The notes below the pieces were generated by a model. That model worked only from the letters and a program-made list of their open reading frames with translations. It was not told the origin of the DNA and did not search any database. Position numbers and translations under genes: made by a program. From NCBI GenBank assembly GCA_910589665.1, contig CAJUTR010000018.1, positions 1 through 58,432 on the forward strand: DNA of 58,432 nucleotides. The letters are read 5' to 3'. This document shows, piece after piece, positions 33,816 to 41,437 of the stretch. The number at the start of each line of letters is the position of its first letter. Positions within the stretch are counted from its first letter, which is position 1. The stretch is from an uncultured Eubacterium sp. (GTDB lineage Bacteria > Bacillota > Clostridia > Lachnospirales > Lachnospiraceae).

Positions 33816-35543
33816 ATGTCTACTCATAAGCATTTGGATCGGATTTGCTGCGCGTCCGTTATCGCGTCGCTCATTCTTACCGTCCTTTTTATGAATGGCG
33901 GTTACTTTGGCATACAAAAGGCGTCCGCAGTCACTGGTTACGAAAAGCGCCTGTTTGAGACAACCGCCGTGCATACGATCGACATTGTGATGGATGACTG
34001 GGAAGGATTTCTCAGTACGTGCACGAACGAGGAATATACGGTATGTACGGTCGTGATTGACGGCGAGCCGTTTCGGAATGTGGCGATCCGCGCGAAGGGA
34101 AATACATCGCTGACGCAGGTGAAGGCGTATGGCAATAACCGCTATAGTTTTAAGATCGAGTTTGATCATTACGATGGCAGTAATAATTATTACGGCCTCG
34201 ATAAACTATGCCTGAACAATATCATTCAAGATAATACATATATGAAAGATTATCTTTGCTACCAGATGATGGCAGAGATTGGCGCCGCTTCGCCGCTATG
34301 TAGTTTTGTCAATATTTCTGTAAACGGGGAAACGTGGGGACTGTACCTCGCGGTAGAAGGCGTGGAGGAGGCGTTTCTCCAGCGAAATTATGGAGCAGAT
34401 TATGGGACTCTTTATAAGCCGGACAGCATGAGCATGGGTGGCGGCCGCGGGAATGGAAAAGATTTTAAGATGGAGGAATGGGACGGTAAGGAGAAAGGAG
34501 TCGATCTGGACGGGGTGCAGCGTGAGAAGAAAAACGGTGGTGTGTCGGAAGCTGATGGCGAAGGCACGGATGGAAATATGCCGGGAGGAGGGAAGCCGGA
34601 TGGCGCCGGATGGAGTGGAGGAATGCCAGACGGGGAGAGACCAGATGGTGAAGTGTCAAGCAGGGAAATTCCGAATGGTGCCAGATGGGACAGAAAGATG
34701 CCCGGCGGAGAAAGACCGGAGGGAGAAACACCATCTATTGAGATGCCTGGAGCTCCGGGGAGCGGTGGAAAGCCCAGAGGAATGGGCAAGGGAAGCGATG
34801 ATGTATTGTTGAAATACATTGATGATAATATTGATAGTTATAAAAATATATTTGATAATGCTGTCATTGATGTGACAGACCAGGATAAAGAGCGTCTGAT
34901 CGAGTCACTGAAAGGACTAAACAGTGGTGAATCCCCCGAGCGGGTAGTTGACATAGAGGAAGTGATCCGTTATTTTGTCGTACACAATTTTGTACTGAAT
35001 TTTGACAGTTATACAGGATCCATGATCCATAACTACTATCTATATGAGGAAGATGGGAAAATGGGAATGATCCCCTGGGATTATAATTTAGCATTTGGAG
35101 CATTTGAACATACGAGCAATGCGACAGAATTGGTAAATGATCCGATTGATTCCCCCGTGTCCGGAGGCAATACGGAGGAAAGGCCGATGCTTGCGTGGAT
35201 CTTTCGAGAAGAAGTATATACAGAAATTTACCACCAGCATTTTTCGGCATTTATTTCGGAATATTTTGACAGCGGAAAGTTTGCCGATATGATAGATTCC
35301 GTAAAAACGATGATTGCACCCTACGTGCAGGATGATCCAACCAAATTTTGTACATACGAAGAATTTGAGACGGGGATTGATACGTTAAAAGAATTTTGCC
35401 TGCTGCGCGCGGAAAGCGTAAAAGGGCAGCTCTCTGGTACGATTGGCTCTACGGCAGAGACGCAGGGGGAAGAGAGTTTTATTGATGCAGGGGAGATGGA
35501 TATTTCGAGTATGGGGGCGATGGGAGGACGGATGGGGAAATAG
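33816..35543 (+). CDS. CotH-family kinase-like surface protein
   Basis: About 575 residues with an N-terminal membrane/signal segment. The CotH domain is recognisable: VHTIDIVMDDWEGFLSTC, the RAKGNTSL nucleotide-site motif, YGLDKLCLNNIIQDNTYMKDYL, and the active-site region GMIPWDYNLAFGAF. B. subtilis CotH is a spore-coat protein kinase; many clostridial forms are exported wall proteins. Residues about 205-330 are a low-complexity Gly/Pro/Met linker with repeated (M/I)PxGxRPxGE units, inserted in the kinase fold. The start at 33816 follows AGGGAGGG. It lies 13 bases after the DUF4956 gene. Confidence 0.88.
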   Translation: MSTHKHLDRICCASVIASLILTVLFMNGGYFGIQKASAVTGYEKRLFETTAVHTIDIVMDDWEGFLSTCTNEEYTVCTVVIDGEPFRNVAIRAKGNTSLTQVKAYGNNRYSFKIEFDHYDGSNNYYGLDKLCLNNIIQDNTYMKDYLCYQMMAEIGAASPLCSFVNISVNGETWGLYLAVEGVEEAFLQRNYGADYGTLYKPDSMSMGGGRGNGKDFKMEEWDGKEKGVDLDGVQREKKNGGVSEADGEGTDGNMPGGGKPDGAGWSGGMPDGERPDGEVSSREIPNGARWDRKMPGGERPEGETPSIEMPGAPGSGGKPRGMGKGSDDVLLKYIDDNIDSYKNIFDNAVIDVTDQDKERLIESLKGLNSGESPERVVDIEEVIRYFVVHNFVLNFDSYTGSMIHNYYLYEEDGKMGMIPWDYNLAFGAFEHTSNATELVNDPIDSPVSGGNTEERPMLAWIFREEVYTEIYHQHFSAFISEYFDSGKFADMIDSVKTMIAPYVQDDPTKFCTYEEFETGIDTLKEFCLLRAESVKGQLSGTIGSTAETQGEESFIDAGEMDISSMGAMGGRMGK

Positions 35544-36110
35544 TGTGCAGTCCTTTTTATGTATCCAAAATGCGCTTAATCCTAATACATATAATCTATC
35601 CGTCGTTGAATCCGAATAGATTATTTTATCTGTCGTGTATAACAATACGAATTGAAAGACGTTTTGTTCAGACTTCTACGTGATTCTCAGAAAAATCGAC
35701 AGAATATCAGGTGTTCATGCCTATGTGCGCACAAAAGGTATTTGTGTAATGGAACTTTTGCGGTATTGATTGCAAATATTAAATGTGTTATTATTTGACT
35801 GGATTTAATTGTACTGCATTAAAATTAGTAGCTTCCTGTATTATTTATAAATGGTTAAGGGAGATACTTCAATGTTTTAAATTGTATGTGTTTCTCAATT
35901 ATTCAGTATTTGATTATTCTAGCAAATGTGATCCGACTTTGTAAAAAAGAAATCTCTTTCAGTTCAGAGAGATAGCAAAAGAGCGTGCCCCGTGCCTTTA
36001 TCCATTAACACAGAATGAAGGAATGTCAGGGAAGGATCTAGCGAGAACTGATAAGGTAAGTGCAAGGATAAGTATAGAAAATTTTTAATTTTTAGGATAG
36101 GAGATGGAAA
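35544..36110. other. Gene-free AT-rich spacer at left edge of accessory island
   Basis: All frames are densely interrupted. The only structure seen is an imperfect inverted repeat (ATAATCTAT ... ATAGATTAT, about 35589-35623) soon after the CotH gene, which could act as a weak terminator, and a small ATCTCT/AGAGAT hairpin near 35955. No RNA gene or promoter could be assigned with confidence. Confidence 0.4.
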
Positions 36111-37313
36111 TTGAAAAAAATCTTTGTAAATGTCATGGTTCTAATGTTGTTGTTTTTAATGCCGATCTTTATTTTAGTAAATTACAGGGTATTATTTGTG
36201 CCTGATGAATTAGTAATGCAGGGATTTGAAATGACTGTGCCGTCTCAGGGTGGTGTTTTGGCAGGGGTGGCGGCATGGTATTATGGCACCCAGTATGTTT
36301 TTGAGTTGTTTTGTGTGGTCTCTTTTGCTGCCATTGTATGTTGTGTTATGGCAGTAGGTGTGAAAGCGCATGACAGTAATAAAATACTGTTGTCAGCAAA
36401 TTTAATGATGGCTTTTGGGATTTTTGGCTTGGCAGTGCTTACCATTGCAGAAAAATCCGATTTGGTTTTAACACCAGTGTTGAAGCTGTTTGTAAAAATA
36501 ACGGGTTTTTCGGGTGACGGGGCAAAAAATGTACAGGATGTACAGAAAGGCCTGGATTTTTTTGGAAGGTGTATGCCAGTACTTATACTGGTCGGTGGTA
36601 TGTTGATCTTGTCTTTTGCTATTTCTGTTCGTAGGAAAGAGGATGAAGGAACGGCGTTGCGCCTTATGCCAGTATTCTTCGCCGTAATGGTTATGGCGGG
36701 TGCACAGTGGCTGCTGAAACTGCTGTGCATGGGTAATCTAATTTTTTTCCAGCCCCCAGCTGGAACCGACTTTGGGAGTGCGAATTCCGCGGTTAATGAA
36801 AGCAGGTGTCTTTTCGTTTTACCAGTAATTCTGATGATAACCATAGGGGGTGCGATCTGGTTAAAGGAAAAGAAGCGTAACATGAATTTCCGGGGTGTGG
36901 CGCTTTCTGCTGTGTCGTGTGTGGTGGTTCTTACTTTTGCCGCCCAAATATTTTTGTACATATACGGCCATCGTCAGGTGGTGAATGGGGTGTTCTTTTA
37001 TAAGACACCTGCGAATGAGATTATAGCTTCAATGATATGGGGGACGGGTCTTTTTAATGTGTTTTGTGTATGTTGTGTTACAAGGATGTTATTTCATAAG
37101 GTGTCTGCGGTGCGGGGGATTGTGTGTGTGATTGCTGTGTTGGTGGGAAGTGTTCTGTTATGTCCAGCCTGGCAGGGTCATTCACGGTATTGGTATCTGG
37201 CCGGATACCTGTGTTGCGTAATTGTGGCTACTGTTTTTGTGCTGGATGCGGCGGTGGATTACGTGCGAAAGAGGTTCAGGGCTGGGAAAGGAGAAGATTG
37301 TGGAGAGAAATGA
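36111..37313 (+). CDS. Polytopic membrane protein of unknown function
   Basis: It encodes 400 residues with about ten hydrophobic segments spread over the full length, and short polar loops. I recognise no domain. An acidic/Gly loop (residues about 130-155, FSGDGAKNVQDVQKGLDFFG) and a Lys/Arg-rich end separate the helices. The start is TTG, with GGAG about 8 bases upstream; a nearby ATG at 36104 is in another frame. Next to it are frameshifted small genes, and codon use is AT-rich and Val/Cys-heavy compared with the flanking operons, which suggests acquired DNA. Confidence 0.7.
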   Translation: MKKIFVNVMVLMLLFLMPIFILVNYRVLFVPDELVMQGFEMTVPSQGGVLAGVAAWYYGTQYVFELFCVVSFAAIVCCVMAVGVKAHDSNKILLSANLMMAFGIFGLAVLTIAEKSDLVLTPVLKLFVKITGFSGDGAKNVQDVQKGLDFFGRCMPVLILVGGMLILSFAISVRRKEDEGTALRLMPVFFAVMVMAGAQWLLKLLCMGNLIFFQPPAGTDFGSANSAVNESRCLFVLPVILMITIGGAIWLKEKKRNMNFRGVALSAVSCVVVLTFAAQIFLYIYGHRQVVNGVFFYKTPANEIIASMIWGTGLFNVFCVCCVTRMLFHKVSAVRGIVCVIAVLVGSVLLCPAWQGHSRYWYLAGYLCCVIVATVFVLDAAVDYVRKRFRAGKGEDCGEK

Positions 37314-37639
37314 AGTTCAGATTCCAGTTGTGAAAAGTATTCCAGGTGTCAGTATTGAGCAGATGATATCATGGATACTAGACGAGAAAAGAAATTTTTG
37401 ATTTTATATCAAAACATTTAGAAAACGCGTATAAAGTAATACTCTATTTATATATATTTGAAATAAACCAAAGAATTAGTGATTCGTCTGTATTTATTTC
37501 TGAATGCTTTGGGGAAACACAACGCGTGGGTTTTTACTGCTGGGACGGCAGGGGTATGAATTATTATGAAAAGGATTGGGATGATTTTTTTGAGCAGTTA
37601 ATCGTGCCAGCTATTCAAAAAGAAAAAAATAAAATTTGA
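37300..37639 (+). pseudogene. Small soluble protein gene broken by one-base frameshift
   Basis: A GTG start (AAAGGAG 6 bases upstream, overlapping the end of the membrane-protein gene) opens a frame that ends at TGA 37399-37401 after 33 codons. One extra T in the run at 37395-37399 explains this: shifting by one base gives 79 further codons, DFISKHLENAYKVILYLYIF ... GFYCWDGRGMNYYEKDWDDFFEQLIVPAI, ending at TGA 37637-37639. The restored product would be about 112 residues, acidic and soluble. The family is not recognised. A homopolymer slip could also be a phase-variable switch or a sequencing error. Confidence 0.55.
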
Positions 37640-37749
37640 TATGTTTCAGAACGTTTCATCTTTTCAAGGAGAATTTTGCTGTGAACAAATAAAAAAAACT
37701 GAAAAAGGCTCTGTCAAACAGTGTTAAATGTAAATACTGGATTCATCAA

Positions 37750-37965
37750 ATGGGAGACAGCCAGATATCGTATTCGGTGCAAGTGTTTCAAAAGTGGTAC
37801 AGTATGTTTGAGAAACGTATTTCTTTTCTTGAAAGCAGAAATTTGATTAGTTCTTATGATGATATGCTTTCCCTGAAACCGGATAAAGTAAAAACGGCAT
37901 ATCTGCCAGAAATCATTTCCGATTACAATTTTCTGACCAGAAAGCTGATTGATGCAATTTCGTGA
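37750..37965 (+). CDS. Hypothetical 71-residue protein, possibly a fragment
   Basis: The open frame runs MGDSQISYSVQVFQKWYSMF to TRKLIDAIS and looks protein-like (mixed helical, balanced charges), but I do not recognise it. No good ribosome binding site precedes the ATG. Similar-looking sequence continues upstream in frame (KCKYWIHQ) to a stop near 37690. It may be the tail of a decayed gene. Confidence 0.35.
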   Translation: MGDSQISYSVQVFQKWYSMFEKRISFLESRNLISSYDDMLSLKPDKVKTAYLPEIISDYNFLTRKLIDAIS

Positions 37966-38002
37966 GTATCTAGCATAAAAGAAAAAGCGGGGAGCCTGAA
38001 TT

Positions 38003-38924
38003 ATGGGAAAAGTTCTTAAAAACCTGAAACCTACGATTCGTTCTTGCTTAGGAGATGCGTTTTGTTTTAGTATAATTGATGATTTGGCATTCGATACTGG
38101 ATGGGTGTATGATAAATATATTCATCTTAAATATACGCCGGATGATGGACAGATAAAGTATAAAGCATATGATTATTATAAATTTGTTCCCGGTGAAGGT
38201 GTTTTTGTCAAATCTTTTCTTGAATATCCCTAGAAGTTTTGTTCACAAAATTATATTTGCAGTATAATCCAGCAGATGATTGATAATGATGAATACTGTT
38301 TTGCTTTATGGGATGAACATATTGTAACCAATTACCTTTACAACGAGCAAAATGAAGAAGTTTATGAACATGGTTGCTTTATATATGGTTATGATGATGA
38401 AAAAAAGTTTTCTATTCACAAGGTTATTTCAAAAATGACAGATGGGAAAAGTTTTGTATTCCTTATGAAATTTTTTATAAGGCAGTTTCTTATTGTGTAG
38501 ATAAAGATGAGATTGCGTTGATTGGGTATAAAGTGTTAAGGTACTATTCCTGGAAATTTGATTATGAACGTATGAAAAAGGACTTAGTGAGGTATACGGT
38601 GGAAGAAGAGATAAAATTTTTACATCATTTAAGGCGAGATCAGTATCTTCATTACCCATCGCTAATTGTATGTATGAGCATAAAATAATAATGAGAAAAC
38701 GAACGAGTTTCCTGATTGAACAAGGTTTTATAAAGGGAGAGCGTAACATTTGTAATGAAATAACTGAGATTGAAAAACAATTTCGTAAAATAATGCTGCT
38801 GGGAATCGAGTACAATTTGAGAAATAAGGAATATTTGCTTGAATCTATATGAATGGAGGCAGAAAGGGCATTGGAGAAGGAAAGTGGTTTTGCCACAAGG
38901 TTAAAACAAGGAATTAGTAATTGA
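38003..38924 (+). pseudogene. Decayed gene of about 300 codons, unknown family
   Basis: It starts with a good ATG after GCGGGGAG and runs 76 codons to an in-frame TAG (38231-38233). The same frame resumes through MIDNDEYCFALWDEHIVTNY. A slip in an A run near 38450 then moves coding to another frame (FCIPYEIFYKAVSYCVDKDEIALIGYKVLRYY). A second slip near 38665 leads to MYEHKIIMRKRTSFLIEQGFI...EIEKQFRKIMLLGIEYN, and a third frame ends at TGA 38922-38924. Joined up, it looks like a single soluble protein of about 300 residues. I do not recognise the family. One stop plus at least two frameshifts make it non-functional as read. Confidence 0.55.
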
Positions 38925-38938
38925 ACGACAGGATACCT

Positions 38939-39265
38939 TTAGGAATAAAACTGGAATCTCCTTTTAAAGTTTAGGGAGGTTGCCACTTTGCCGTTCAATT
39001 CCAGTTCGTCATAGTGATAGTCTTCTTCGCTTGTATCCAGTTCGCTGATACTGTAAACAGACTGATCGTCCATCTCTAATTGGATCGCGATCGTTCGGTA
39101 AGAATTGTCTTCATAATAGGTTGTCAGTTTATTGCCTGGTGCCATCAGAGTCCATTGTTTTTGGATCAGATAACCGTCTGTCGTGAGAGGGCCTTTGGTC
39201 AGGGGAAAGGATTGGTATTGACTGCCATGGTCATAATATAGAAATCCGATCCTATTTGAATCATA
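38939..39265 (-). pseudogene. C-terminal part of second paralogous membrane protein (split gene)
   Basis: It encodes YDSNRIGFLYYDHGSQYQSFPL ... TIQ-like IQKQWTL, KLTTYYEDNSYRTIAIQLEMDDQSVYSISELD. This aligns step by step with the C terminus of the intact paralogue at 40327-41271 (YDTKKIGFLFREYQSFSL, IQKEWDL, RLTTYYIDESNSHLTIAIRLETADHSVYSIDGLE). The gene's N-terminal part lies at 39714-40305, on the other side of a segment of about 440 bp. The open frame continues upstream into that segment, to 39358, by chance. Confidence 0.75.
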
Positions 39266-39270
39266 ATCAA
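39266..39270. repeat. Candidate 5-bp target duplication, left copy (ATCAA)
   Basis: ATCAA here (minus strand TTGAT) recurs at 39714-39718. Joining the coding halves through a single copy restores ILIDYDSNRIGF in frame, matching VFIDYDTKKIGF of the paralogue. Confidence 0.5.
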
Positions 39271-39281
39271 GGAAGAATGAA

Positions 39282-39297
39282 ACTAGATAAGGATAAA
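39282..39297. repeat. Left inverted repeat of inserted segment
   Basis: ACTAGATAAGGATAAA is the exact reverse complement of 39698-39713. Confidence 0.8.
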
Positions 39298-39358
39298 AAT
39301 TAAGTATGTGTTTAAGACGATACGCAATATAGTTCTGATAAATAATATAAAGAGCCAC

Positions 39359-39387
39359 TTGAAAATCAAGCAGCTCTCATGTATAAT
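39359..39387 (+). promoter_or_regulatory. Promoter of antisense (antitoxin) RNA
   Basis: TTGAAA (39359-39364), 17 bases, perfect TATAAT (39382-39387). Transcription would start near 39394 and run toward the toxin gene. Confidence 0.75.
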
Positions 39388-39393
39388 CTACTT

Positions 39394-39490
39394 AGAAGTG
39401 ATCGGAATTGAATCTCCGATTGCCCTCAGTAAAAATGATTATAAGAAATAAGCATCCAAACTTGGGCGGTAGGGATGCTTATTTCTTTTT
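39394..39490 (+). ncRNA. Antitoxin RNA of type I toxin-antitoxin pair (RatA-like)
   Basis: A predicted transcript of about 97 nt from a strong promoter to a strong terminator, with no open frame. It contains a hairpin (ATCGGA / TCCGAT around 39411-39430). Its last 48 nt, including the terminator stem, are complementary to the 3' end of the toxin mRNA, so pairing could block translation or trigger cleavage. This tail-to-tail layout is that of txpA/RatA-type systems. Confidence 0.65.
39443..39490. terminator. Bidirectional terminator shared by toxin mRNA and antisense RNA
   Basis: AAGAAATAAGCATCC (39443-39457) and its exact complement (39473-39487) form a 15-bp stem with T runs on both strands. 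The toxin stop codon lies within the stem. Confidence 0.85.
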
Positions 39491-39559
39491 ATGATTGTCT
39501 ATGTAAGACAGAGCCGCAAACAATACAAGTAATAATGTAAGAACTTCCATTATACTCAT
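39479..39559 (-). CDS. Holin-like small membrane toxin of type I toxin-antitoxin system
   Basis: Reads MSIMEVLTLLLVLFAALSYI followed by DNHKKK: 26 residues, one membrane helix, then a charged Lys-rich tail. This is the pattern of TxpA/PepA1/Fst-type peptides annotated as putative holin-like toxins, which insert in the membrane and depolarise it. The ribosome binding site GAGGGT lies 8 bases before the ATG and can be hidden in a hairpin (39569-39574 with 39586-39591), also typical of such mRNAs. Expression should be held down by the antisense RNA read from the other side. The family match is by pattern recognition; toxicity is inferred. Confidence 0.75.
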   Translation of the reverse strand: MSIMEVLTLLLVLFAALSYIDNHKKK

Positions 39560-39639
39560 AGGGCATCACCCTCTTTCGTTAGACTAGAGGGCATCCATCG
39601 GAAAATCGCATCCTACTTTCTTTTCAATTACACGAGTTC

Positions 39640-39668
39640 ATTATAACATATGGAAAGCTGATACTCAA
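39640..39668 (-). promoter_or_regulatory. Promoter of toxin gene
   Basis: On the minus strand TTGAGT (39668-39663), 17 bases, perfect TATAAT (39645-39640). This leaves a leader of about 75 nt with the Shine-Dalgarno-sequestering hairpin. Confidence 0.7.
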
Positions 39669-39697
39669 TCAAAAGAACCTATGTATAGGTCAAAAAA

Positions 39698-39713
39698 TTT
39701 ATCCTTATCTAGT
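39698..39713. repeat. Right inverted repeat of inserted segment
   Basis: TTTATCCTTATCTAGT is the exact reverse complement of 39282-39297 and directly abuts the flanking ATCAA. Confidence 0.8.
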
Positions 39714-40305
39714 ATCAATCAAAATCATATTGGTGTCATATCCAGTGCCCATAAAATTAGTACCAACACCACCATATCTCGTGCCATCATAGGGAAATTT
39801 AACATTCGTTGCCACAAGCATCTCGGTCAGCGCGTCTGCCGCCTCGTTGTTTTCCCATCCGATGTCATTGGTGAATATGCCCATTCCCAAATGGAAGGTA
39901 GGGCATATCACGAGCAGGATTACCGCGAATTGTTACAAAGAAAAACATTATTGCATTTATATAGCCAAATCTCGCCTCGGGCACTCCTCTCCAATCGTTG
40001 TAGCGAGGTGGGGTGATCCATAACCATACTTTGAGTATCGAGTAACCAATCAGAACATTGAAAAAAATGCCAAGGCAGAGTTGAGCGATTATGTCCCTTA
40101 TAAGTGCTAGTTCAATGGAAAAGACTTTGATCGTGATCGCATAGTACACACAAATTGAAATAGAGAAAATAACAAATAGGATAAAAACGCCATTAAAATA
40201 GAAGTACTCAAAAAAAGCGCTGATATGCTCACTATAGGTAACGAACATAAATACAAACCAAACAGTGCATTGGTACACAAAGATGGAAAGTGTTCGTTTC
40301 ATCAT
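39714..40305 (-). pseudogene. N-terminal part of second paralogous membrane protein (split and frameshifted)
   Basis: It starts MMKRTLSIFVYQCTVWFVF after GAGGGGGGG, matching MRKRILSILVYQCVVWLLF of the intact paralogue just upstream. Four membrane segments follow to INAIMFFFVTI. There the paralogue has about 35 more residues that are deleted here, and the frame changes near 39900 to ICPTFHLGMGIFTNDIGWEN ... EAADALTEMLVATN, ending in TGYDTNMILID at the insertion junction. Deletion, frameshift and insertion together make it a pseudogene. Confidence 0.75.
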
Positions 40306-40326
40306 AAAGAAATCCCCCCCTCTATT

Positions 40327-41271
40327 TTAATGGTCTAAATCGATGTCAAGAAAACAGCCGTTACTGTCCGCTTCCAGTCCATCAATGCTATAAACCGAAT
40401 GATCGGCCGTTTCTAATCGGATCGCGATCGTCAGGTGGGAATTGCTTTCATCTATATAATAGGTTGTTAGTCTCCTGCCTGGTTCATCTAGATCCCACTC
40501 CTTTTGGATGGTATACTCTTCTGCGACCGAGAATCCCTCTGACAGGGAAAAAGACTGGTACTCCCTAAAAAGAAATCCTATTTTTTTTGTATCGTAATCA
40601 ATAAAAACCATATTGGTGCTGTATCCGGTATCCATAAGGCCGGGAGGACTATGTGTTGTATTGGTCTGGTATGGCAATGCCGCATCTTTGGCCATGAGCA
40701 TTTCGATTAGCGCGTCTTGGGCTTCTTCTTGTTCCTGTTCGTATTCTTGGTCGCGCTGCCAGCTTATGTAACTGCCACTGCTATACTGAACGGTAGGATA
40801 GAGAATGAACAGGACCACGGTGCAGAGAATAGTAATTTTGTATATCCTCGTGGATGCTTTTTGTTTTACTGCACGGATAACGGCTATGATAATAGTTGCA
40901 AGGGTAAAAAAGATAGCGTTGTATATGGCAAAGACTGATTCAAATGCACCTCTGAAATCAAGAAAACCAGAACCCTTAGGAGTGCTGCATGCAGCACTGA
41001 CCACGATACAAACGATCACAACATCAACTAGCAGGGCAAAGCCAATCTGTGCCAGTACCTCTTTTATCGTACTTATTTCGATAGAAAAGATTTTGCTGAA
41101 AATAACATAGTATGTAATGACAAAGGCGATCGAAAAGACAAAAAATATAGGAATGAGAACAACTGAAAATAAGGTTATGTCTAACAGCATGGTAGCGGGA
41201 TTTGCAAACAGCAAAAACAAAAGCCAGACAACACATTGGTACACTAAGATGGAAAGAATCCGTTTTCTCAT
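40327..41271 (-). CDS. Membrane protein of unknown function, intact copy of a tandem paralogue pair
   Basis: About 314 residues. Five membrane helices occupy the first 190 residues; a Glu/Gln-rich linker (DQEYEQEQEEAQDALIEML) leads to a soluble C-terminal domain of beta type (FIDYDTKKIGFLFREYQSFSL ... SVYSIDGL). The start at 41271 is set by AAGGAG 7 bases upstream; an upstream in-frame extension has none. I recognise no family. The broken copy directly downstream shares the same architecture, so the gene has been duplicated in tandem. It is divergent from rpoB. Confidence 0.75.
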   Translation of the reverse strand: MRKRILSILVYQCVVWLLFLLFANPATMLLDITLFSVVLIPIFFVFSIAFVITYYVIFSKIFSIEISTIKEVLAQIGFALLVDVVIVCIVVSAACSTPKGSGFLDFRGAFESVFAIYNAIFFTLATIIIAVIRAVKQKASTRIYKITILCTVVLFILYPTVQYSSGSYISWQRDQEYEQEQEEAQDALIEMLMAKDAALPYQTNTTHSPPGLMDTGYSTNMVFIDYDTKKIGFLFREYQSFSLSEGFSVAEEYTIQKEWDLDEPGRRLTTYYIDESNSHLTIAIRLETADHSVYSIDGLEADSNGCFLDIDLDH

Positions 41272-41313
41272 ATAAAAACTCCTTAAATAAAAGAAAAAAA
41301 TACCAAAATTGTG

Positions 41314-41342
41314 TTGACAGTGCTCTACAATTGTGGTAAGAT
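41314..41342 (+). promoter_or_regulatory. Promoter of rpoBC
   Basis: Perfect TTGACA (41314-41319), 17-base spacer, TAAGAT (41337-41342), giving a leader of about 88 bases. Confidence 0.8.
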
Positions 41343-41349
41343 GGAATAT

Positions 41350-41410
41350 ACAGTACTGTGATAAAGTAGGGGTGGTATCTCTAATTAGATACAGTATAAC
41401 ACAGTTCTGT
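41350..41410 (+). promoter_or_regulatory. Structured leader of rpoB mRNA
   Basis: It contains the palindrome ACAGTACTGT (41350-41359) and a hairpin GTATCT (41375-41380) / AGATAC (41387-41392) with a 6-base loop. ACAG (41391-41394) can alternatively pair with CTGT (41407-41410) just before an A8 run. This could be an attenuation or processing site; the function is unproven. Confidence 0.4.
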
Positions 41411-41437
41411 AAAAAAAACAAGGAGTGAAAATCATTG

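Larger units (their letters stand above)
39271..39713. mobile_element. MITE-like insertion carrying a type I toxin-antitoxin module
   Basis: This 443-bp segment separates two halves of one membrane-protein gene. It has 16-bp perfect inverted repeats (ACTAGATAAGGATAAA at 39282-39297, its complement at 39698-39713) and is flanked by ATCAA on both sides. The right repeat abuts the flank directly, while the left one begins 11 bases inside, which is atypical. It contains no transposase and is filled by a 26-codon toxin gene with its promoter and a convergent antisense RNA with its promoter. It could be a non-autonomous transposable element or a cassette moved by recombination. Confidence 0.55.
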
